A DNA stretch of 64,000 bases from Sideroxydans sp. (GCA_028710605.1 JAQTTU010000003.1:124001-188000); one strand, 5' to 3'. Shown: positions 12,388 through 22,606, counted from the first letter of the stretch. The notes: generated by a model from the letters alone, not told the origin. Translations and numbers: made by a program.

Positions 12388-13956
12388 TCAGCCGCCGCGC
12401 AAACCGCGCAACCGCATCACTTCCGCCACCGTATAGAATGATCCGAAGGCGGCGATTCTATCATTTTCACCCGCCTGCTTGGCGGCTTGCTTGAGTGCTT
12501 CGGCAATGGAAGAACAAACATGAACCGCCCCGCGAACCCGGGCGTTTTGCAGCACCTGCGCCAGTTCATCAGCCGTCGCCCCGCGCGGCGCATCAATGCC
12601 CGCCACCAGCCACACATCGACCTGCGCATCCAGCGCCTGCACCACCCCCGCCATGTCCTTGTCCTTGAGCATGGCAAACACCGCAAAGGTTTTCGAGGGT
12701 GGCAGCGCTGCCAGATTCTGCGCCAGCGACCGCGCCGCATGCGGGTTGTGTGCCACATCCAGAATCAACTGCGGCAACCCCGGCACGAACTGGAAACGCC
12801 CGGCCAACTGCACCTCCACCAGCCCGCGCCGCACGGCTTCCATGCTCACCGGCAGCTTATCCTTCAGCGCATCCAGCGCCGCCAATACCGCGCTGGCGTT
12901 ATGCAACTGGAACGCGCCGCGCAGGGCGGGGAATGGCAGTGAACTGCGAGTCCCCACTTTGCTGTAGAAATTCCATTGTCCTTTGGATAGCCCCTCTCCC
13001 GCAGGCGGGAGATAACCAGCGACTTGGCGGTCGTAGTTTGACCGCCTAGTCGAATGGCTAGTTGTTTCATCAGGGGGTGGGGTGAGGGTCTTCACTATGG
13101 AAGTAGGATTGGCAAAATCTCCACTACCCTCACCCTCAATCCCTCTCCCGCCTGCGGGAGAGGGAAGCGAAAACCCAAACTCGCTGCCAATGCACCGCAA
13201 CTCCGCCCCGATCTCCCGCGCATGTTCGCGCAACGCCAACGGCACATCACTGTCCGCACAAATCGCCACCCGCCCTTGCCTGAAAATCCCCGCCTTCTCA
13301 AACCCGATCAACTCGCGCGTATCGCCCAAATAATCCACATGGTCAATATCGACACTGGTCACCACCGAGCAATCCGCATCGAACACATTCACCGCATCCA
13401 GCCTGCCGCCCAGCCCCACTTCGAGGATGGCGACATCCACCTTGTGCGAAATGAAACACTGCATGGCGGCCAGCGTGCCGAACTCGAAATAGGTCAGCGG
13501 AATTTCAGCTTCCCCTTTCTTCCCCCTTGCAGGGGGAAGGTTAGGATGGGGGTAGAAATCATGAGCGTCATCATGTCCAGCTTCTACCCCCACCCCAGCC
13601 CTCCCCCTGCAAGGGGGAGGGTGTTGTCCTTTGCGCGCCCGCTCAATCTTCTCAAACGACTCACACAACTCCGCATCACTCGCCTGTTGTTTGCCAATGC
13701 GCACCCGCTCGTTGTAATCCAGCAAATGCGGCGAGGTGTAACAGCCGACACGGTATCCGGCGGCATGCAGCATGGCTTCCAGCATCGCGCACACCGAACC
13801 TTTGCCGTTGGTACCGCCGACGATGATGATGGGGAAATCAGCTTGCAGATCGAGGCGCTGCCTGACTTGCGCCATCCGCTCCAGACCGAGCGCGATGGTT
13901 TTGGGATGCAGGGATTCGAGGTAGGTTAGCCAGTCGGAAAGAGTTCGGGAAGCCAC
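12388..13956 (-). CDS. folC: Dihydrofolate synthase / folylpolyglutamate synthase with in-frame repeat insertions
   Basis: TNGKGSVCAMLEAMLHAAGYRVGCYTSPHLLDYNERVRIG...LTYFEFGTLAAMQCFI...HNPHAARSLAQNLAALP; 522 aa because of two low-complexity insertions. Confidence 0.93.
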   Translation of the reverse strand: MASRTLSDWLTYLESLHPKTIALGLERMAQVRQRLDLQADFPIIIVGGTNGKGSVCAMLEAMLHAAGYRVGCYTSPHLLDYNERVRIGKQQASDAELCESFEKIERARKGQHPPPCRGRAGVGVEAGHDDAHDFYPHPNLPPARGKKGEAEIPLTYFEFGTLAAMQCFISHKVDVAILEVGLGGRLDAVNVFDADCSVVTSVDIDHVDYLGDTRELIGFEKAGIFRQGRVAICADSDVPLALREHAREIGAELRCIGSEFGFSLPSPAGGRGIEGEGSGDFANPTSIVKTLTPPPDETTSHSTRRSNYDRQVAGYLPPAGEGLSKGQWNFYSKVGTRSSLPFPALRGAFQLHNASAVLAALDALKDKLPVSMEAVRRGLVEVQLAGRFQFVPGLPQLILDVAHNPHAARSLAQNLAALPPSKTFAVFAMLKDKDMAGVVQALDAQVDVWLVAGIDAPRGATADELAQVLQNARVRGAVHVCSSIAEALKQAAKQAGENDRIAAFGSFYTVAEVMRLRGLRGG

Positions 13957-14079
13957 AGAAAAAACCTAAAGCGAACCACAGAGACACTGAGACACAAAGA
14001 ATTCATAAACAAAATACCCACTGGCACATCCGCCAGAAAGCAACTGCCTTTCTCTGTGCCTCTGTGTCTTTGTGGTGAA
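13953..14079. repeat. Facing CACAGAG short-period repeat
   Basis: ACCACAGAGACACTGAGACACAAAG...CTTTCTCTGTGCCTCTGTGTCTTTGTGGTG. Confidence 0.88.
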
Positions 14080-14092
14080 TGGTTTTGACATG

Positions 14093-14977
14093 CTACGCCG
14101 CTTCCAGCTTCACCACCGCATCCTGCTTGGTCAGCAGCGTGATCAGCGTCGCCAGTTGGTCGCGCATCTCGCGTCTGTCAACGATCATGTCGATCGCGCC
14201 ATGTTCCAGCAGGAACTCCGCACGCTGAAAGCCGTCCGGCAAGGTTTCGCGCACGGTCTGTTGAATCACGCGCGCGCCGGCGAAGCCGATCAGTGCGCCG
14301 GGTTCGGCGATAACCACGTCGCCCAAGAAGGCGAAGCTGGCGGAGACTCCGCCCATGGTGGGGTCGGTCAACACGGAGATGAAGGGTAGTCTGGCTTCGC
14401 TCAATTGCGTGAGCGCGGCGCTGGTTTTGGCCATCTGCATCAGCGACAGCAGGCCTTCCTGCATACGCGCACCGCCGCTGGCAGCGAAGCAGATGAACGG
14501 GCATTTTTGTTCCAGCGCGACTTGCACGCCGCGCACGAAACGTTCGCCGGTCACCGAGCCCATCGAGCCGCCCATGAAGGTGAATTCGAACGAGGCCGCG
14601 ACGACAGGCAGCGCGTGGATGCTGCCTTGCAGCACCACCAGCGAATCGTCTTCGCCGGTAACGCGTTTGGCTTCGACCAGACGGTCGCTGTATTTCTTCT
14701 GGTCCTTGAATTTGAGGGTATCGACCGGCAACACTTCCGCACCGATCTCGAAACGACCTTCGCTGTCCAGCAGCCAGTCGAGACGGGTGCGCGCGGTGAT
14801 GCGGTGATGGTGGCTGCACTTGGGGCAGACGCTGTGGTTTTTTTCCAGGTCGGAGTAATACAGCACCGTCTGGCACGACGGGCATTTGTGCCACAAGCCT
14901 TCGGGTACGTTCTTCTTTGTCTCTTCGCTCTCGCGGCGTTTGATCTTCGGGGGCAACAGTTTCTGGAACCAGCTCAT
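14093..14977 (-). CDS. accD: Acetyl-CoA carboxylase carboxyltransferase subunit beta
   Basis: [60 protein letters not shown]; zinc ribbon + carboxyltransferase. Confidence 0.97.
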   Translation of the reverse strand: MSWFQKLLPPKIKRRESEETKKNVPEGLWHKCPSCQTVLYYSDLEKNHSVCPKCSHHHRITARTRLDWLLDSEGRFEIGAEVLPVDTLKFKDQKKYSDRLVEAKRVTGEDDSLVVLQGSIHALPVVAASFEFTFMGGSMGSVTGERFVRGVQVALEQKCPFICFAASGGARMQEGLLSLMQMAKTSAALTQLSEARLPFISVLTDPTMGGVSASFAFLGDVVIAEPGALIGFAGARVIQQTVRETLPDGFQRAEFLLEHGAIDMIVDRREMRDQLATLITLLTKQDAVVKLEAA

Positions 14978-15003
14978 GGTGTTCTCCTCATTAGAATCTT
15001 TTT

Positions 15004-15106
15004 TTGCCCGCAGATTACACAGATTGACGCAGATTAACTGCAAAATCATTGTGAATGGATTTGGTTTTAATCCGGGTTAATCTGTGTAATCTGCGGGCAC
15101 AGTTTT
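15004..15106. repeat. Facing CGCAGATT short-period repeat
   Basis: GCCCGCAGATTACACAGATTGACGCAGATTAA...GGTTAATCTGTGTAATCTGCGGGC. Confidence 0.92.
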
Positions 15107-15112
15107 TTTGCT

Positions 15113-15910
15113 TTATTGATCTATCGCCAGCCTTAATTCTTTCACCAACTTGCCGACGTTGGCGACTACATTTTGTTCATTTGATTTTTCGATTTCCTGC
15201 ACGATGCGACTGCCCACCACCACGCCGTCGCACAATTTCGATACCGCTTGTGCGGTCGCTGCGTCGCGGATGCCGAAGCCGACACCGATGGGCAGCTTGA
15301 TGTGTTTGCGCAGTTGCGGCAGTTTTTGTTCGATAGCCGACAGGTCGAGATTGCCCGCTCCGGTCACGCCTTTGAGCGAGACGTAATACACATAGCCGCG
15401 CGCCAGTTTGGCCACGTGTTCAATGCGCGCTTCGTTGGTGGTCGGTGCCAGCAGGAAGATAGGCGCGATGTTGTGACGTTGCAGATGCTCGAACGCTTCG
15501 TGGCTTTCTTCCGGCGGAAAATCAACCGTGAGCACGCCATCCACGCCGACTTCGGCGCAACGCTGCGCGAATACTTCCCAGCCCATAGCCTCAATCGGAT
15601 TGCCGTAGCCCATCAACACCACCGGCGTGGTCGTATCCTGCTTGCGGAATTCCGCCACCATGCCCAGCACGCCGCGCAGCGACATGCCTTGTTTGAGCGC
15701 ACGCTCGGAAGCGCGCTGGATCACCGGGCCATCGGCCATCGGATCGGAGAACGGCACACCGAGTTCCAGCACATCCGCACCCGCCGCCACCAGACCGTGC
15801 ATCAGCGGTACGGTGAGTTGTTGCGACGGATCACCGGCGGTGATGAACGGGATCAGCGCTTTGCGCTGTTGCTGTTTGAGATTATTGAAGGTGGTATCTA
15901 TGCGGCTCAT
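15113..15910 (-). CDS. trpA: Tryptophan synthase alpha chain
   Basis: MSRIDTTFNNLKQQQRKALIPFITAGDPSQQLTVPLMHGLVAAGADVLELGVPFSDPMADGPVIQRA. Confidence 0.97.
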   Translation of the reverse strand: MSRIDTTFNNLKQQQRKALIPFITAGDPSQQLTVPLMHGLVAAGADVLELGVPFSDPMADGPVIQRASERALKQGMSLRGVLGMVAEFRKQDTTTPVVLMGYGNPIEAMGWEVFAQRCAEVGVDGVLTVDFPPEESHEAFEHLQRHNIAPIFLLAPTTNEARIEHVAKLARGYVYYVSLKGVTGAGNLDLSAIEQKLPQLRKHIKLPIGVGFGIRDAATAQAVSKLCDGVVVGSRIVQEIEKSNEQNVVANVGKLVKELRLAIDQ

Positions 15911-15937
15911 AACATCGTTTTTCCGTGGTAATTCATT

Positions 15938-16147
15938 TCACGCATACATCAGTCGTCCGCGCGGCTCGGGGATTGAGCGTTCAAATTCTTTTGCAACTTC
16001 CAACCACAGCGCCATCACATCTTTCACGTTACTCAATGCAGCTTCGTAGCTTTCACCGTGCGCCATGCAGCTTGGAAGCTCAGGGACTTCCGCAATATAT
16101 GCGGCATCTTCTTCGCTCCAATACAGGATAATTTCGTAGCGTTCCAT
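15938..16147 (-). CDS. HicB-family antitoxin-like protein
   Basis: MERYEIILYWSEEDAAYIAEVPELPSCMAHGESYEAALSNVKDVMALWLEVAKEFERSIPEPRGRLMYA; start placed at 16147. Confidence 0.87.
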   Translation of the reverse strand: MERYEIILYWSEEDAAYIAEVPELPSCMAHGESYEAALSNVKDVMALWLEVAKEFERSIPEPRGRLMYA

Positions 16148-16165
16148 AATGTCTTTTTCCACCAA

Positions 16166-16292
16166 CGTCATTCCCGCGCAGGCTGGAATCCAGATAATCA
16201 AACAATCCCCGCAACGCGGGACAACAACTCAATTTCGTCCGCTTCGCGGAATTTATTTTTTTTGCTGGATTCCCGCCTGCGCGGGAATGACG
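16166..16292. repeat. Inverted repeat CGTCATTCCCGCGCAGGCTGGAATCCA...TGGATTCCCGCCTGCGCGGGAATGACG
   Basis: 27-bp near-perfect arms read directly. Confidence 0.92.
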
Positions 16293-16308
16293 AAACAGCA
16301 TTGTAATT

Positions 16309-17505
16309 TTACAGTGTGATGCCCTTGATGCGCGCCACGGTGTTCATGTCTTTGTCGCCGCGACCGGAGAGGTTCACCAGCAGCACTTTATCCTTGTTCA
16401 TCGTCGGCGCGATCTTCATCGCGTGCGCGATAGCATGACTGGATTCCAGCGCGGGAATAATGCCTTCAAAGCGGCACAGCGCATCGAACGCGGCGATGGC
16501 TTCGTCGTCGTTGATGGCGACATATTGCGCGCGCCCCATATCCTTCAACAGACAATGCTCGGGGCCCACGCCGGGATAATCCAGTCCGGCTGAGATGGAA
16601 TGCGTTTCGATGATCTGGCCGTTCTCGTCCTGCATCAGATACACCTTGTTGCCGTGCAACACGCCGACCTTGGCGTTGCCGGTGAGCGGCGCGGCATGTT
16701 GTCCGCTGGCGATGCCGTGACCGCCCGCTTCCACGCCGATGATCTGCACGCCGTTTTCTTCGATGTAGGGATAGAACAAGCCAATCGCGTTGGAGCCGCC
16801 GCCGACACAGGCAATCACCGCATCCGGCTGACGACCAATCATTTCCGGCATCTGCACCTTGGCTTCGTTGCCGATCACGCACTGGAAGTCGCGCACCATC
16901 ATCGGGTACGGATGCGGGCCTGCCGCTGTACCAAAAATGTAGAACGTGCTTTCGACGTTGGTCACCCAATCACGGATGGCTTCGTTGCACGCATCCTTGA
17001 GCGTCTTGGAACCGCTCTCCACCGGCACAACAGTCGCGCCCAGCAGTTTCATGCGGAACACGTTGGGCGCCTGGCGCTGGATGTCTTCCGCGCCCATATA
17101 CACGACGCATTCCATGCCGAAACGTGCCGCCACGGTGGCCGTTGCCACGCCGTGCATGCCCGCGCCGGTTTCTGCAATGACGCGCTTCTTGCCCATGCGT
17201 TTGGCCAGCAAAGCCTGGCCGATGGCATTGTTGATCTTGTGCGCGCCGGTGTGGTTCAGGTCTTCGCGCTTCAGATAAATCTGCGCGCCGCCCAGACTCT
17301 CCGACAGGCGCTTGGCGTGATAGATCGGGCTGGGACGTCCGACATAATGTTTCAATTCGTAAGCAAACTCGGCCTTGAATTCGGGATCGTCGCGGAAGCG
17401 CAGATACTGCTGTCGCAATTCCTCCACTGCCGGGATCAGCGTCTCGGCCATATAGATGCCGCCGAACTGGCCGAAGTGGCCGCTGCTATCTGGATAGTTG
17501 TACAT
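16309..17505 (-). CDS. trpB: Tryptophan synthase beta chain
   Basis: [37 protein letters not shown]...[28 protein letters not shown]; start placed at 17505. Confidence 0.97.
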   Translation of the reverse strand: MYNYPDSSGHFGQFGGIYMAETLIPAVEELRQQYLRFRDDPEFKAEFAYELKHYVGRPSPIYHAKRLSESLGGAQIYLKREDLNHTGAHKINNAIGQALLAKRMGKKRVIAETGAGMHGVATATVAARFGMECVVYMGAEDIQRQAPNVFRMKLLGATVVPVESGSKTLKDACNEAIRDWVTNVESTFYIFGTAAGPHPYPMMVRDFQCVIGNEAKVQMPEMIGRQPDAVIACVGGGSNAIGLFYPYIEENGVQIIGVEAGGHGIASGQHAAPLTGNAKVGVLHGNKVYLMQDENGQIIETHSISAGLDYPGVGPEHCLLKDMGRAQYVAINDDEAIAAFDALCRFEGIIPALESSHAIAHAMKIAPTMNKDKVLLVNLSGRGDKDMNTVARIKGITL

Positions 17506-18211
17506 CTGTCTGCATAACCTCGTTGATGAATGCAGCGACCTTCGCCGCATCCTTGATTCCCTTGCCGGCCTCCACGCCGCTGGACACATCCACCGCGTAA
17601 GGCTGCACCTGTTTAATCGCCGCCGCCACATTGCCCGCATGCAAGCCGCCGGAAAGGATCACCGGTAACGGCAGATCACGCGGAATCAGCGCCCAGTCGA
17701 ACGGCTCGCCCGTGCCGCCTTGCGTACCTTCGACGAAAGCATCCAGCAACAAACCCTGAGCCCCTGCGTAACGGGTCGCGCATTCTACCAAATCAACCCC
17801 CGCTTTGACCCGAATCGCTTTCAGATAGGGTTTGCCGAACTGTTGGCAGAACTCCGGCGCTTCTTCGCCGTGGAACTGCAACACGTCAAGCGCCACATTT
17901 GCCAGCACTTCGCGCACGTAATCGACCGTTGGATTCACGAACAAACCAACCACTGTCACAAACGGCGGCACGGCACGCGCCAGTTGCGCAGCCTGCTGTA
18001 CGCTGACATGGCGCGGACTTTTTTCGTAGAACACCAGACCGAGCGCATCTGCGCCGCTATTTGCTACAGCCAGCAAATCTTGCTCGCGAGTAATGCCGCA
18101 GATTTTGATTCTGGTCTTTACTGAGAATTGAGGATTGAGGATTGAGGATTTGGAAACCCCTATCCCTGCTTCTTCTTTATCGCGCTGCAACCTCGCCACC
18201 ATTCCGCTCAT
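17486..18211 (-). CDS. trpF: Phosphoribosylanthranilate isomerase, with atypical N-terminal extension
   Basis: [39 protein letters not shown]; exact start uncertain (see findings). Confidence 0.94.
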   Translation of the reverse strand: MSGMVARLQRDKEEAGIGVSKSSILNPQFSVKTRIKICGITREQDLLAVANSGADALGLVFYEKSPRHVSVQQAAQLARAVPPFVTVVGLFVNPTVDYVREVLANVALDVLQFHGEEAPEFCQQFGKPYLKAIRVKAGVDLVECATRYAGAQGLLLDAFVEGTQGGTGEPFDWALIPRDLPLPVILSGGLHAGNVAAAIKQVQPYAVDVSSGVEAGKGIKDAAKVAAFINEVMQTDVQLSR

Positions 18212-18302
18212 CCGTTTTCAGTTTACTAGTGAAACAAGTATAAATGATTAAGAAAACCCGCCACTCCGCTTTTCACTCGATCCTCAGTCCTCGATCCTCA
18301 AT
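18122..18302. repeat. Facing GAGGATT / AATCCTC heptamer repeat arms
   Basis: GAATTGAGGATTGAGGATTGAGGATT at 18125-18150 and TCGATCCTCAGTCCTCGATCCTCAATCCT at 18278-18304. Confidence 0.85.
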
Positions 18303-19069
18303 CCTGTTCCTTGCGGCAAGCCCCACTTCGCATCGTAGGTGATGTGGCGCAAATACAGGCCGTCCGGCGCAAAAGTCGGCGCGGCGAACTTGCGTTCGCG
18401 GCCTTGCAACACTTCCTGCATCCACTGCGGCGGGTGTTTGCCTTTGCCGACGTACAGCAGGCAACCCACGATGTTGCGCACCATGTGGTGCAGAAAAGCA
18501 TTGGCAGTCAGATTGAAAATGAGGGTATCGCCCTGCTGTTCAATATCAAGACAGGCAAGATTTTTCACCGGGGTTTTGGCCTGGCATTGCGAAGCGCGAA
18601 ACGCGCTGAAATCATGTTCGCCCAGCAGGTATTGCGCGGCATCCCGCATGGCCTCCACATCCAGCGGCATGTGGAACCAGCCCACTTTGCCATGATGCAC
18701 GGCACTGCGCGAAGGACGGTTAACCAGCACATATTGATAGCTGCGCGCCTGCGCCGAGAAACGCGCATGGAATTCGTCCGACACCGGATGCGCCCACAGC
18801 ACGGCAATGTCTTTCGGCAACAGCGCGTTGGTGCCGCGCACCCAGGCGTTGAGCGGCCTGTCGGTATTGGTATCGAAATGCACCACTTGCTCCAGCGCAT
18901 GCACGCCGGTATCGGTGCGTCCGGCGGCAGTCACGGCGATGCTTTCTCCGGCGATACCGCCCAATGCCAATTGCAGCGCATCCTGCACATTAGGCACATC
19001 GGGCTGGCTCTGCCAGCCGTTGTAGGCACTGCCGTCGTATTCCACGCCGAGCGCTATTCTCATCGCCAC
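18284..19069 (-). CDS. truA: tRNA pseudouridine(38-40) synthase
   Basis: MRIALGVEYDGSAYNGWQSQPDVPNVQDALQLALGGIAGESIAVTAAGRTDTGVHALEQVVHFDT. Confidence 0.96.
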   Translation of the reverse strand: MAMRIALGVEYDGSAYNGWQSQPDVPNVQDALQLALGGIAGESIAVTAAGRTDTGVHALEQVVHFDTNTDRPLNAWVRGTNALLPKDIAVLWAHPVSDEFHARFSAQARSYQYVLVNRPSRSAVHHGKVGWFHMPLDVEAMRDAAQYLLGEHDFSAFRASQCQAKTPVKNLACLDIEQQGDTLIFNLTANAFLHHMVRNIVGCLLYVGKGKHPPQWMQEVLQGRERKFAAPTFAPDGLYLRHITYDAKWGLPQGTGLRIED

Positions 19070-19680
19070 ACTCCCATCAACACTGCCGCGCTTGCCACCA
19101 GCATCAGCACATCGACGAGCCCAAAAGCTTGCAGCCGCAATTCGATGTGCGTCGCGCCATTGGTGGAAGGCTGCATGGCATTAGCAATGGTTGCTTTCCA
19201 ATCGCCCGCCGTATCGCGCATGGCGGATTCCGCGTATTCCAGCGTGAGCGCCAGACGCACCGCGATGCGTTCGCGCGACAAACCCAGCCAGCGTAGCGGG
19301 TAGGCCAGCGAATACAACCCGCTGATGAGCTGGGTCTGCGGCAACAGTTCCAGCAGGATGGCCAGACCGGACAGCACGCTTATCAAGCGCCCCAACTGCA
19401 ATAGCCCGTCCAGCAAGCCTTCGTGCGTGGGAGAAGCAATACCAAGCTGCGGCCACAGCGCGGTTCCCGGCGTGGTATAGGCATAGATCAACAGCAACGA
19501 GAAAAAAATCCAGCGCGTGCGCCGCAGCAAACTCAGCAATTGTTTTGCACACAGCTTCAATGCGATTCCGAACAACACGGCACACAACGCCAGCAAAGCC
19601 AGCGCTTGCAGGCGTTGCACCAGCAAGGCGAGCAACATCCAAACAAGAATCTGCACGGCGGGATGCGGGACAAGTTTCAT
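19060..19680 (-). CDS. CbiQ/EcfT-family transmembrane protein
   Basis: Multiple TM segments; ARTRWIFFSLLLIYAYTTPG...LPQTQLISGLYSLAYPLRWLGLSRERIAVRLALTLEYAE resembles ECF transporter T component. Confidence 0.7.
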   Translation of the reverse strand: MKLVPHPAVQILVWMLLALLVQRLQALALLALCAVLFGIALKLCAKQLLSLLRRTRWIFFSLLLIYAYTTPGTALWPQLGIASPTHEGLLDGLLQLGRLISVLSGLAILLELLPQTQLISGLYSLAYPLRWLGLSRERIAVRLALTLEYAESAMRDTAGDWKATIANAMQPSTNGATHIELRLQAFGLVDVLMLVASAAVLMGVWR

Positions 19681-19691
19681 ATTGTTAAAAC

Positions 19692-19718
19692 AAAAACGGC
19701 AGCCGGACAGGCTGCCGT
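19692..19718 (-). terminator. Terminator downstream of fimV
   Basis: Minus-strand ACGGCAGCCTGTCCGGCTGCCGTTTTTG. Confidence 0.82.
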
Positions 19719-19736
19719 GAGATTAAGCATGATTGC

Positions 19737-22526
19737 TTACAACTGCTTGAGCATGGTTTGGGCGCTCGCGCGTTGCTGCTCGTCGCCATCGCGCAATACT
19801 TCTTCCAGAATTTCCTTGGCTCCGTTGGCATCGCCCATCTCCTGATAGGCCTTGGCCAGATCAAGCTTGGTTGCCACTTCCTGCCAACGCTCGTCTTTGG
19901 CTGCGCCACTTGAGGAGCTCGAAGGAGCCGCAGCAGGCGCATTAAAACTGTCCAGATTCAGGCTGATTTCACTTAAACCGATGTCAACAGGAGCGGCGAC
20001 TTTAGGCGCAGGCTCTGCTTTAAACTCGGTGGGGAAATCCAGCGTAAACGACATGCTCTCTTCCGCTGCCGGAACCGGAGCGGCTACAGCTGCGGCAGCC
20101 GTTGCAGCGGGTTGCCCCTGATTGGTCGTAGTCACATCGAAGATCAAATCATCGATACTCGCCTCTTCCGGTTTGGTTGTAGCGGTTGCGGTTGAACCGG
20201 ACGCGGACATAGATTTGCGGCTCGATGTTATATCGAACATCATTTCGTCCATGTTGAACATGGGATTCACTTCCAACCCGCTTTCCGACTTGTTTTCCGA
20301 GTGCGAACCGGTCACATCGAAATCCATCGGAGTTTCCTGAGAAACGCGCAACTCATCAGCCGTGAGCACAGTCGTCTGTTCATGCGGCGCGTTTGGCATC
20401 ACCGCAGTATTCATGAAATCGTCAACTTGCGATGCCTGAAAACTTGTCGTTCCAAACCCTAAATCGAAATCGACGGCATGATCTTCTACTTTGGGTTTGA
20501 CCTCTGTTGTTTGCTCTGAGCTGCTGCCATCACCGCCGTAGAACGGGTTGCCCGGCTCCAATTCTCGACCCATCGCAGCCGCATCATTCCAGGCCGCATC
20601 ATCGCCACCGTCCTTGATTTCACGCGCAAGGGTGTAGAAAGAATTCGTGTCCTTGCGGTTTGCGTAGATGGACATCAGCTTGAGTTTGACCGGAACATTT
20701 CCCGGATTGCCGCTCAGCGCTTCCTTCAACACGGCCTCGGCCTGGGCATCGCGTCCGAATGTAAGGAACAGGTCGGCCTCGCCGATGGGATCGACTTCGT
20801 CGGCATGGCTCGTGACAGCTGTCTCAACAGCAGCCGTGTGTGTGAAATCGCCCGTATCGGGAGAAGGCACAACAGGGGCGGCGATTTTTACGGTTGCCTG
20901 ACTGTCCTCTTCCGTTTTAGCCGCTTTGGCTTTTCCGCGTTTCAGGCTGGGCATCTTCGGCAAGCTGAAATTCAATTTGCCGCTGCGCACCAGCCAATAC
21001 CCGGCACCGCCCATAATCAGCAACAGCACAACCACGCCCGCCAGCAGCATAGGATCTTGCAATACATCATCCACCAGCGAGGTTTCAACAGCCGCCTTGG
21101 GCGGAGGCACTGTTTTGGGAACATCCGTTTTGGGTTTCGCAGTTGCCGCAACCGAACTCGCGGCAGCCACGCCCGATGTTGCTTGTCCCGTCAGCGCTTT
21201 CTTTTTCAACTCGGCCAAGCGCTGCATGTCTTTCAAATTCTTTTCCAGAAGCGCCGTGCGCTCCTGCACTTCCTTCAGCGCCTTGCTCTTTGCAATAGCT
21301 TCTTCCGCTTTGGCATTGGCCTTGTCCTGTGCGGCTGGTTTGCTGCCTCCTGCCGACTTGTCGCCGGGCGCTTCGCCTTTGGAAAGCTTTAGCACCCCTT
21401 TCGCAGCTTCTTTGCCGACAGTCGCTTTCTCGGTGACCGCAGTTGTAATCTTGCCGGAGGATTCCTGGCGGCCGGCCTGTTCGCGCGCTTCGGCACGAAC
21501 AGAAGCGAGTTGCTGGCGATAGGCATTCCAATCGACCACGTGCGCGTGAACTTCTTTCACCGCCTCGCTTTGCTGCACATTTTCCAGTTCGGCCGCATCG
21601 GGCAGACGAATGATCTTCCCTGTCTTCAGCCGGTTCATGTTGTGTCCGACGAACGCATCGGTATTGGCGCGATACATCGCCACCAGCATGCGATCCAGAC
21701 TGACTTCAGCCGGTTTGACTCTTAAGGCGATCTTGCTTAGCGAGTCGCCGCGCACTACGGTAACTTCCTCCGGCGCAGTTTCCAATGCCGGAATTGCATC
21801 TGCTGCATTCGCGGCCTCGGCCGCTTTTCCCGAAACTGTTTCTGCTGCAGGTGCTGCTTCCGGTTGCGCAAGCGGCTGTTCCATACTCGGAGGGGGGGTA
21901 GTTTCCGCTGCTTCTTGTTGCGTTGCTTCAACTGCCGCAGGCTGGGCAACTAATGGCGTGACTGGTGCGGGAGCAGTCACCACCGGAGCGGCGGGAGTAA
22001 TAGCAGGAGCCGGACTTGCGGGAATAGCCGGGGTTGCCACGACCGGCTCAATCGGCTTAACTACTTCGGCCTTGGCTTGGACGTTAAAATCCACCGGATC
22101 GAGCAGGAATGTATATTCGCGCAACAGCTTGCCGGATGACCAGGTGGCCTCAACCAGCAAAGTAACAAAAGGCTCGTTGATCGCTTGCGCAGAAGTGACT
22201 TTAACGTAGGGATCGCCACTATCGCGATTGACGACCTCAAATTTCAACTTGGGCAACGAGTAGGGATAATCGATACCTGCATTCTTGAACGCTTCCGCAG
22301 AAGCCAGCTTTACTACAATGCCTGTTCTATCGGCCCTATCAACTGAAACTAAATCAATTTCCGCCTTGAGTGGTTGCCCCAGATAAGTGCTAACGTTGAT
22401 CTCTCCCAAGCCCGTCGCGCAGACACTAGCCGTCCACGCCAAACAGACAATGTAACCAAACGTTTTAAGAATCGATTTCAGCACTCTGCCACCCTTTACT
22501 TTCCAAGATTCTTTCCAGACTAACAT
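19737..22526 (-). CDS. fimV: FimV/HubP-family pilus assembly / peptidoglycan-binding protein
   Basis: GLGEINVSTYLGQPLKAEIDLVSVDRADR N-terminal domain, LysM-like VVRGDSLSKIALRVKP, TM segment, acidic region and C-terminal FimV motif. Confidence 0.93.
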   Translation of the reverse strand: MLVWKESWKVKGGRVLKSILKTFGYIVCLAWTASVCATGLGEINVSTYLGQPLKAEIDLVSVDRADRTGIVVKLASAEAFKNAGIDYPYSLPKLKFEVVNRDSGDPYVKVTSAQAINEPFVTLLVEATWSSGKLLREYTFLLDPVDFNVQAKAEVVKPIEPVVATPAIPASPAPAITPAAPVVTAPAPVTPLVAQPAAVEATQQEAAETTPPPSMEQPLAQPEAAPAAETVSGKAAEAANAADAIPALETAPEEVTVVRGDSLSKIALRVKPAEVSLDRMLVAMYRANTDAFVGHNMNRLKTGKIIRLPDAAELENVQQSEAVKEVHAHVVDWNAYRQQLASVRAEAREQAGRQESSGKITTAVTEKATVGKEAAKGVLKLSKGEAPGDKSAGGSKPAAQDKANAKAEEAIAKSKALKEVQERTALLEKNLKDMQRLAELKKKALTGQATSGVAAASSVAATAKPKTDVPKTVPPPKAAVETSLVDDVLQDPMLLAGVVVLLLIMGGAGYWLVRSGKLNFSLPKMPSLKRGKAKAAKTEEDSQATVKIAAPVVPSPDTGDFTHTAAVETAVTSHADEVDPIGEADLFLTFGRDAQAEAVLKEALSGNPGNVPVKLKLMSIYANRKDTNSFYTLAREIKDGGDDAAWNDAAAMGRELEPGNPFYGGDGSSSEQTTEVKPKVEDHAVDFDLGFGTTSFQASQVDDFMNTAVMPNAPHEQTTVLTADELRVSQETPMDFDVTGSHSENKSESGLEVNPMFNMDEMMFDITSSRKSMSASGSTATATTKPEEASIDDLIFDVTTTNQGQPAATAAAAVAAPVPAAEESMSFTLDFPTEFKAEPAPKVAAPVDIGLSEISLNLDSFNAPAAAPSSSSSGAAKDERWQEVATKLDLAKAYQEMGDANGAKEILEEVLRDGDEQQRASAQTMLKQL

Positions 22527-22606
22527 CAGAGGGTTAGTGATGCAAGCTCACTTTCCCTCTAATTTCATGCACTAACCTGCGGTAATCAACCGAATTTCTC
22601 AGCGTC

